This document shows positions 5,730 through 9,550 of a DNA stretch of 9,550 nucleotides, piece after piece; position 1 is the stretch's first letter; each line of letters starts with the position of its first letter. Source of the DNA: Propionibacteriaceae bacterium (GTDB taxonomy: Bacteria > Actinomycetota > Actinomycetes > Propionibacteriales > Propionibacteriaceae); NCBI GenBank assembly GCA_030450535.1, contig JAKDIK010000078.1, positions 1 through 9,550 of the forward strand. Direction: 5' to 3'. Position numbers and translations under genes: made by a program. The notes below the pieces were generated by a model. The model saw only the letters and a list, made by a program, of their open reading frames with translations, searched no databases and was not told the origin of the DNA.

Positions 5730-6518
5730 TCAGCGCGAGGCCTTGGCGACCCGCTTGTCGGCGATGCGCTCGCGGCGTCCGCTCGTGAGACCGTGATCGA
5801 CGGAGAACCGGCCCGCCCCGGTGAAGAACAGCGGCAGGGCCAGCGCGGCGTACCCCAGTGCCGCCTCGCCCGACAGGCCACCGGTGGCCGCGTCCAGCAC
5901 CGGGCTGCTCGCGAGCACCCAGAAGGCGTAGATCGACCCCATCATGGCCGCCTGCAGCAGCGCGCACAGCCGCGTCAGGGCGCCCACGGCGATCATCAGC
6001 GGCAGCAGAATCTGGCCGGTCACGATCGCCACCCCGATGATCTCCGGCGCCATCGCCCCGACGGTGTTGCCGCCGAGCGCCGAGGCGAAGGTGCCGAAGT
6101 CGAGCAGCTTGTGCAGGCCGTGCAGGACCAACGGCAGCGACAGCAGCCGAAGCACGAGCAGGCCGAGGTCGGTCGACGGCTTGTTGGTCTGGCGCGCCAT
6201 CTGCCAGCGCCACGAGTCGCTGTCGTGCGGGTCGCCGTCCTCCTCACGGTAGGCCTCGTCGCGGTAGGCGGACGCCCCGCCCCCGGTCGCACCCGTGCCC
6301 CAGCCCTGAGGCGCCGGCACCGCCACCGGCTCGCGCCGCGGCTCCATCGGCTGGACCGGCTCGTAGGTCGGGAGCTCGCGGGTGCGTTCGGCATCGGTGT
6401 AGCCGTCGGAGACCGGCAGCTGTTGCGTGCGTTCGTCGTCCGGCCCAAATCCGGAGCGCGTGGGCAGTTCCTGCGTGCGATCGGCGTCGGCGTCCCAGTG
6501 CGGGTCGGGCTGCGTCAT
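5730..6518 (-). CDS. DoxX-family membrane protein with a repeat-bearing cytosolic tail
   Basis: This 262-aa protein has two parts. Residues 1-115 are hydrophilic, Pro- and acid-rich and probably disordered, with three spaced repeats: RTQELP (14-19), RTQQLP (30-35) and RTRELP (45-50), each preceded by acidic residues. From about 117 come four hydrophobic segments (about 117-136, 157-180, 183-205 and 218-234), with LHGLHKLLDFG after the first and GRFSVDH after the last, as in DoxX/DoxD-like proteins. The tail ends in basic residues. DoxX relatives are linked to quinone or thiol redox functions in some organisms, but this protein's role is unknown. The start at 6518 is chosen for its strong GGAGGA/AGGAGG site 3-4 nt upstream; an in-frame ATG at 6542 lacks one and would overlap the promoter. 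It is monocistronic between hairpin and repeats. Confidence 0.85.
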   Translation of the reverse strand: MTQPDPHWDADADRTQELPTRSGFGPDDERTQQLPVSDGYTDAERTRELPTYEPVQPMEPRREPVAVPAPQGWGTGATGGGASAYRDEAYREEDGDPHDSDSWRWQMARQTNKPSTDLGLLVLRLLSLPLVLHGLHKLLDFGTFASALGGNTVGAMAPEIIGVAIVTGQILLPLMIAVGALTRLCALLQAAMMGSIYAFWVLASSPVLDAATGGLSGEAALGYAALALPLFFTGAGRFSVDHGLTSGRRERIADKRVAKASR

Positions 6519-6521
6519 GGT

Positions 6522-6546
6522 TCCTCCTCGTGACGTCACCACCCTA
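6522..6546 (-). promoter_or_regulatory. Putative -10, palindrome and ribosome binding site of the DoxX gene
   Basis: On the minus strand TAGGGT (6546-6541) fits TAnnnT. It is followed directly by the perfect 10-bp palindrome GTGACGTCAC (6539-6530) and then AGGAGGA (6528-6522). The start of transcription would fall in the palindrome, leaving a leader of about 15 nt. No -35 is recognisable because the upstream DNA is a GC hairpin. Confidence 0.35.
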
Positions 6547-6560
6547 ATCAGGCCCGACGC

Positions 6561-6581
6561 CGGCGCGGCGGCACCGCGCCG
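6561..6581 (-). terminator. GC hairpin downstream of the transglutaminase-like gene
   Basis: CGGCGCGG (6561-6568) pairs perfectly with CCGCGCCG (6574-6581) around a 5-nt loop, 42 nt after the stop at 6624 in the direction of transcription. No T-run follows. It would separate the ATP-grasp/transglutaminase operon from the DoxX gene. Confidence 0.45.
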
Positions 6582-6619
6582 CGCCCACGGGTTCCTCGCC
6601 CGCCCACGGGCTCCTCGCC
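6582..6619. repeat. 19-nt tandem repeat after the transglutaminase-like gene
   Basis: CGCCCACGGGTTCCTCGCC (6582-6600) is repeated directly at 6601-6619 with one change (T6592 to C6611). It fills the space between the stop codon and the hairpin and has no coding role in the assigned frame. Confidence 0.85.
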
Positions 6620-6623
6620 GTGC

Positions 6624-7535
6624 TCAGGAGTCCAGGGGAATGACGTCCACCGCCACCGAGAGCGTGCTCTTCTTGCCCTCGGTGAAGATGACGCCCTTCA
6701 GCGGCGACACGTCGCGGAAGTCGCGACCCCACGCGGTGGTGATGTAGCGGCTGTCGGCGAGGTGGTCGTTGGTGGGGTCGAGGTCGACCCAGCGACCGCC
6801 GGGGATCATGACGGACGCCCACGCGTGCGTCGCGTCCGACCCGGCCAGCTTCTGCTGCCCCGGCGGCGCGTAGGTCTCGATGTAGCCGCTCACGTAGCGG
6901 GCGGGCAGCCCCACCGCGCGGAAGCAGCCCACGGCCAGGTGCGCGAAGTCCTGGCAGACGCCCGCGCGGCTCTCCAGCAGCTCGGGCAGCGTCGTCTTCA
7001 CGCTGGTGGCGCCCTTGGAGTAGGTGAAGTCGGTGTAGATGTCGTGGTACATCGCGCGAATCGCATCCCCCAGCGGGCGTTCGGGCCACAACAGCGTCTG
7101 CGCGAACTCCCGGACCGGCGTCGAGAGTTCCACGAGTTCCGAGGGCATGGAGAAGATGGAGCGCTCCAGGGGATCCACGCTCGCGTCCGCCCGCACCGCG
7201 TCCGCCGCCTGCGCCACCGTCATCGCGTTGAGCGCCTCGAGGTCGACCCGGTCGAATTCGACGACCACCGTGCTCCGCTTGGTGACCACCAGCGAGGTGT
7301 GCGGCGTCTGGATCTCCACATAGTGACTGTGGTTGCCGAAGGCGTCCACGTGCTCGTCCAGGACGTCCGGCTCGGGGGAGATGGTGATCTCGTGGGTCAG
7401 GATGCGCTGGGACGCCGTCTCGCGCGGGCGCAGGCAGGCGCGTCCGAACGAGCTGGTCACGTCGAGCTCGTAGGTGTAGGCCGTCTCGTGGCGCACCTCG
7501 TAGCGGTGCGGGGCGTAGTGGTCGGGCGTGCTCAT
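6624..7535 (-). CDS. Transglutaminase-like cysteine protein of the ATP-grasp/alpha-E cassette
   Basis: This is a 303-aa protein. Residues 10-95 form the beta-rich N-terminal domain of bacterial transglutaminase-like proteins, with YEVRHETAYTYE (12-23), LRPRET (35-40) and DAFGNHSHYVEI (64-75). The catalytic core follows with the triad in its usual contexts: Cys194 in AGVCQDFAHL (191-200), His237 in DATHAWASV (234-242) and Asp253 in WVDLDPTND (249-257). All three are intact. Such domains act as peptidases, amidases or amide-forming enzymes; the substrate is unknown. No signal peptide is visible, so it is probably cytosolic. Its ATG overlaps the stop of the upstream ATP-grasp/alpha-E gene by 4 nt (ATGA), with GGAGGG 5 nt upstream, which indicates translational coupling and equal production. 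Confidence 0.93.
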   Translation of the reverse strand: MSTPDHYAPHRYEVRHETAYTYELDVTSSFGRACLRPRETASQRILTHEITISPEPDVLDEHVDAFGNHSHYVEIQTPHTSLVVTKRSTVVVEFDRVDLEALNAMTVAQAADAVRADASVDPLERSIFSMPSELVELSTPVREFAQTLLWPERPLGDAIRAMYHDIYTDFTYSKGATSVKTTLPELLESRAGVCQDFAHLAVGCFRAVGLPARYVSGYIETYAPPGQQKLAGSDATHAWASVMIPGGRWVDLDPTNDHLADSRYITTAWGRDFRDVSPLKGVIFTEGKKSTLSVAVDVIPLDS

Positions 7536-9550
7536 GCGTCCCTCCGGGTGAGCTCGGCGACGGCGAAGCTGCTCTGGGGCGCCTGCGAGGTGAAGTGGGT
7601 GGCCACGATGGCGTCCGACAGGTCGCGCAGCATGCCCTCTCCGGCGACGAGGGCGTCCACGAGGTCGAGGCGCAGGCCGCCGCTCGACTCCTCGGTGTCG
7701 ATGTCACGGACGAAGCCGATGATCTCCCGGATGGACGCGGTGATCCGCGGGTCGGGAGCGTGGACCAGGGCGTCACGGAGCCGCTCGAGCTGGAACACCA
7801 CCGAGCGGGGGTTGGTGGAATCGGCGACGAGCAGGTCGAGGGCGGCCGCGACCGGCTTGGCCGAGCCGACGCCTGCCGCCATGCGCCGCCGGTACGTGAT
7901 CAGGGAGTCCCCGACGCGGAGCACCGATTCGACGACCATCGGCTCCACGACGGGCGTGGCCGGGATCGCGACCGTGTTGCGGAGCAGCCGCACGGTGGTC
8001 TGGGCCCGCTCGAGGCGTCGGCCGGCCTCCAGGAACGCCCACGTGGGGTCCCGCACGAGGCTCTCGGCGATCAGCCCCGACAGCGCGAGCGTCGAGTCGA
8101 GCGCCCGCATCGCCGTCTGCTGGATCGCGACGTCGGCGCCCTCGTCCCGGGCGTCCGCGATGGCCCGCTGCAGGCGCGACAGCACCGAGGACGTGTCGAG
8201 GCTCAGCAGCTCGCGCACGTCGGTGGCCGCGTTGACAGCCCGCACGACGCTGTTGGCGACGCTGCCCGGCTGGTAGTTGTCCAGCAGCAGCGTCGACAGG
8301 TGCTGCTGCGGGACGGCGAGCCGCTCCTCGGCGCCCGGCCCGGTGAAGCCGGGTCGCACCGTGGTGACCTCGGTGACGGACGCGAGCACCGAGCGCATGG
8401 CCGTGTGCCCCGGCGTGCCCGGGTGGCGGGCGTGGTCCTCGACCATGTTGTCGGCGACCAGCAGCAGGCGGGACACGAACTCCGCTCGCTCGGCGTAGCG
8501 CCCCATCCAGAACAGGTTGTCGGCCGAGCGGGGGGTGAGGCCGGGCAGCTGGGCGTCCGAGGGCAGGGCCCGGGTGCGCACGTGCAGGTCGAGATCGATG
8601 CGCGGGACGGGGGTGCCCTCGGGCTCGAGCACCCAGACGTCCTTGCTGGCCGCGCCCGACTGGTTGGTGACGATGAACGCGTCCGGCTCGGTCGCCACCC
8701 GGGCCAGGCCGCCCGGCATGAAGTGGAACGAGTCGCCCAGGGCCACACCGAAGGTGCGCAGCACGACGTTGCGTGGCTCCAGGCCGAAGGGGGTCACGAC
8801 GGGAGCCGTGCCCGTGGCGACGGGCTCCTGCGCCGTCCACGCCCAGGGCTCGGCCTCGATCCGGCCGCGGAGCTCGGCCATCTCGGCGGTGCTCAGCAGC
8901 CAGCCGGGTGCGGACGCGCCCGTGATGCTGCGCGAGATGGGCTTGATGAGCAGCCCGCCCAGGTGATCCAGCACGTGGCGGCGGGACGCGGGGTCCCCGC
9001 ACCACCACGTGGTCGGCTGCGGCAGCAGCAGATCCTCGCCCAGCAGTGCCCGGGCGGCGGGGGCGAGGAACGGGACCAGCCCGGGATTCTCCATGACGCC
9101 GGCGCGCAGGGGGTTGACGATGCTCACGCTGCCGCGCCGCGCGGCCGCCACGAGGCCCGGGACGCCGAGGCGCGACTGGGCGAGAAGATCGAGGGAGTCC
9201 GACCACGCGGGGTCGACGCGCCGCAGAATCACGTCGACGGCCTCGAGCCGGCCCGTGGTGCGCAGCCACAGGCGTCCGCCGCGCATGAGGAGGTCGTCGG
9301 ACTGGGCCAGCGGGTGGCCGAGCAGGATGGACAGCAGGCCCTGGTCGTAGCTCGTCTCGCTGCCGGGTCCGGGCGTGAGCAGCACGACGCGGGGCACGTC
9401 GTCGACGCCGGGGGGCGCGGCGTCCAACAGGGCGGCCTGCATGACGTCGAACCAGCCGCGCAGCCGCCGCAGGTTGGCTTGGCGGTGCACGGGCTCCAGG
9501 GCGCGGGCGATGATGCGGCGGTTGGCCATGGCGTAGCCGGCACCGGACGG
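7532..9550 (-). CDS. Circularly permuted ATP-grasp / alpha-E fusion protein (5' end outside window)
   Basis: This is the C-terminal 672 residues of a larger protein. Numbered from the window edge, residues 1-7 plus the Met at 9529 read PSGAGYAMANRRI, the internal conserved segment of circularly permuted type-2 ATP-grasp proteins. The true start therefore lies beyond 9550, and the Met at 9529 is not it. Further ATP-grasp motifs are LLTPGPGSETSYDQ (57-70), VDVILRRVD (105-113), SRLGVPGL (126-133), LLGEDLLLP (169-177) and TTWWCG (180-185). From about 338 an alpha-E domain begins (LTPRSADNLFWMGRYAERAE, 338-357) and runs almost to the end. The domain pair is separate genes in many proteobacteria and fused here. 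It is predicted from published genomics to ligate amino acids or modify peptides; no reaction is established. One oddity is Arg in NPLRAGVMENPG (146-157), where relatives as remembered have Gly. It overlaps the transglutaminase-like gene by 4 nt. Confidence 0.93.
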   Translation of the reverse strand, partial: PSGAGYAMANRRIIARALEPVHRQANLRRLRGWFDVMQAALLDAAPPGVDDVPRVVLLTPGPGSETSYDQGLLSILLGHPLAQSDDLLMRGGRLWLRTTGRLEAVDVILRRVDPAWSDSLDLLAQSRLGVPGLVAAARRGSVSIVNPLRAGVMENPGLVPFLAPAARALLGEDLLLPQPTTWWCGDPASRRHVLDHLGGLLIKPISRSITGASAPGWLLSTAEMAELRGRIEAEPWAWTAQEPVATGTAPVVTPFGLEPRNVVLRTFGVALGDSFHFMPGGLARVATEPDAFIVTNQSGAASKDVWVLEPEGTPVPRIDLDLHVRTRALPSDAQLPGLTPRSADNLFWMGRYAERAEFVSRLLLVADNMVEDHARHPGTPGHTAMRSVLASVTEVTTVRPGFTGPGAEERLAVPQQHLSTLLLDNYQPGSVANSVVRAVNAATDVRELLSLDTSSVLSRLQRAIADARDEGADVAIQQTAMRALDSTLALSGLIAESLVRDPTWAFLEAGRRLERAQTTVRLLRNTVAIPATPVVEPMVVESVLRVGDSLITYRRRMAAGVGSAKPVAAALDLLVADSTNPRSVVFQLERLRDALVHAPDPRITASIREIIGFVRDIDTEESSGGLRLDLVDALVAGEGMLRDLSDAIVATHFTSQAPQSSFAVAELTRRDA

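Noticed and set aside
4525..5796. Plus-strand open frame of 423 codons opposite the PAC2 gene
   Set aside because: It is an Arg/His/Val-rich shadow of a coding strand with a strong ribosome binding site and family motifs.
6762..8276. Plus-strand open frame of 504 codons opposite the transglutaminase-like and alpha-E genes
   Set aside because: It spans two real minus-strand genes, changes composition midway and has no recognisable domain.
7773..9269. Minus-strand open frame of 498 codons within the ATP-grasp gene
   Set aside because: It is Arg/Pro/Gly-rich, typical of an alternative frame, while the other frame carries all the ATP-grasp and alpha-E motifs.

Overview
The window is very GC-rich with dense, mostly minus-strand genes in short operons, which points to an actinomycete. 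A pyrophosphate-dependent phosphofructokinase of the Propionibacterium type, a PPK2 polyphosphate kinase, an actinobacterial PAC2-family protein and an actinobacterial ATP-grasp/alpha-E fusion together suggest a member of Propionibacteriaceae or a close relative. This placement is inferred from gene families recognised by eye; no search was run.

Layout, left to right. (1) Positions 1-61 hold only a weak hairpin downstream of pfp. (2) pfp (62-1288, -) encodes PPi-dependent phosphofructokinase. It diverges from a small TadE/TadG-like one-pass membrane protein (1399-1839, +), and the gap between them carries overlapping palindromes. (3) A MalY/PatB-type PLP enzyme (1885-3012, -) diverges from yciO (3079-3702, +). 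The 66-bp gap is bracketed by an imperfect 24-bp inverted repeat that contains both ribosome binding sites and start codons. (4) ppk2 (3708-4550, -) converges on yciO with 5 nt between them. It lies downstream of a PAC2-family gene (4618-5580, -), with a strong GC hairpin in between. (5) A DoxX-family membrane protein (5730-6518, -) has a cytosolic N-terminal tail with three R-T-x-x-L-P repeats. (6) At the right end, a translationally coupled pair reads leftward: a circularly permuted ATP-grasp/alpha-E fusion (7532 to beyond 9550, -) and a transglutaminase-like cysteine protein (6624-7535, -).

Two themes stand out. pfp and ppk2 both use phosphoanhydrides other than ATP (PPi and polyphosphate), which fits the energy economy known in propionibacteria. 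The ATP-grasp/alpha-E/transglutaminase cassette is a widespread but biochemically uncharacterised set, predicted in the literature to make or modify peptides. It is the best candidate here for an undescribed system, although the family combination itself is known from many genomes. No RNA genes, CRISPR arrays, insertion sequences or phage genes were seen, and no gene-free stretch exceeds 300 bases.
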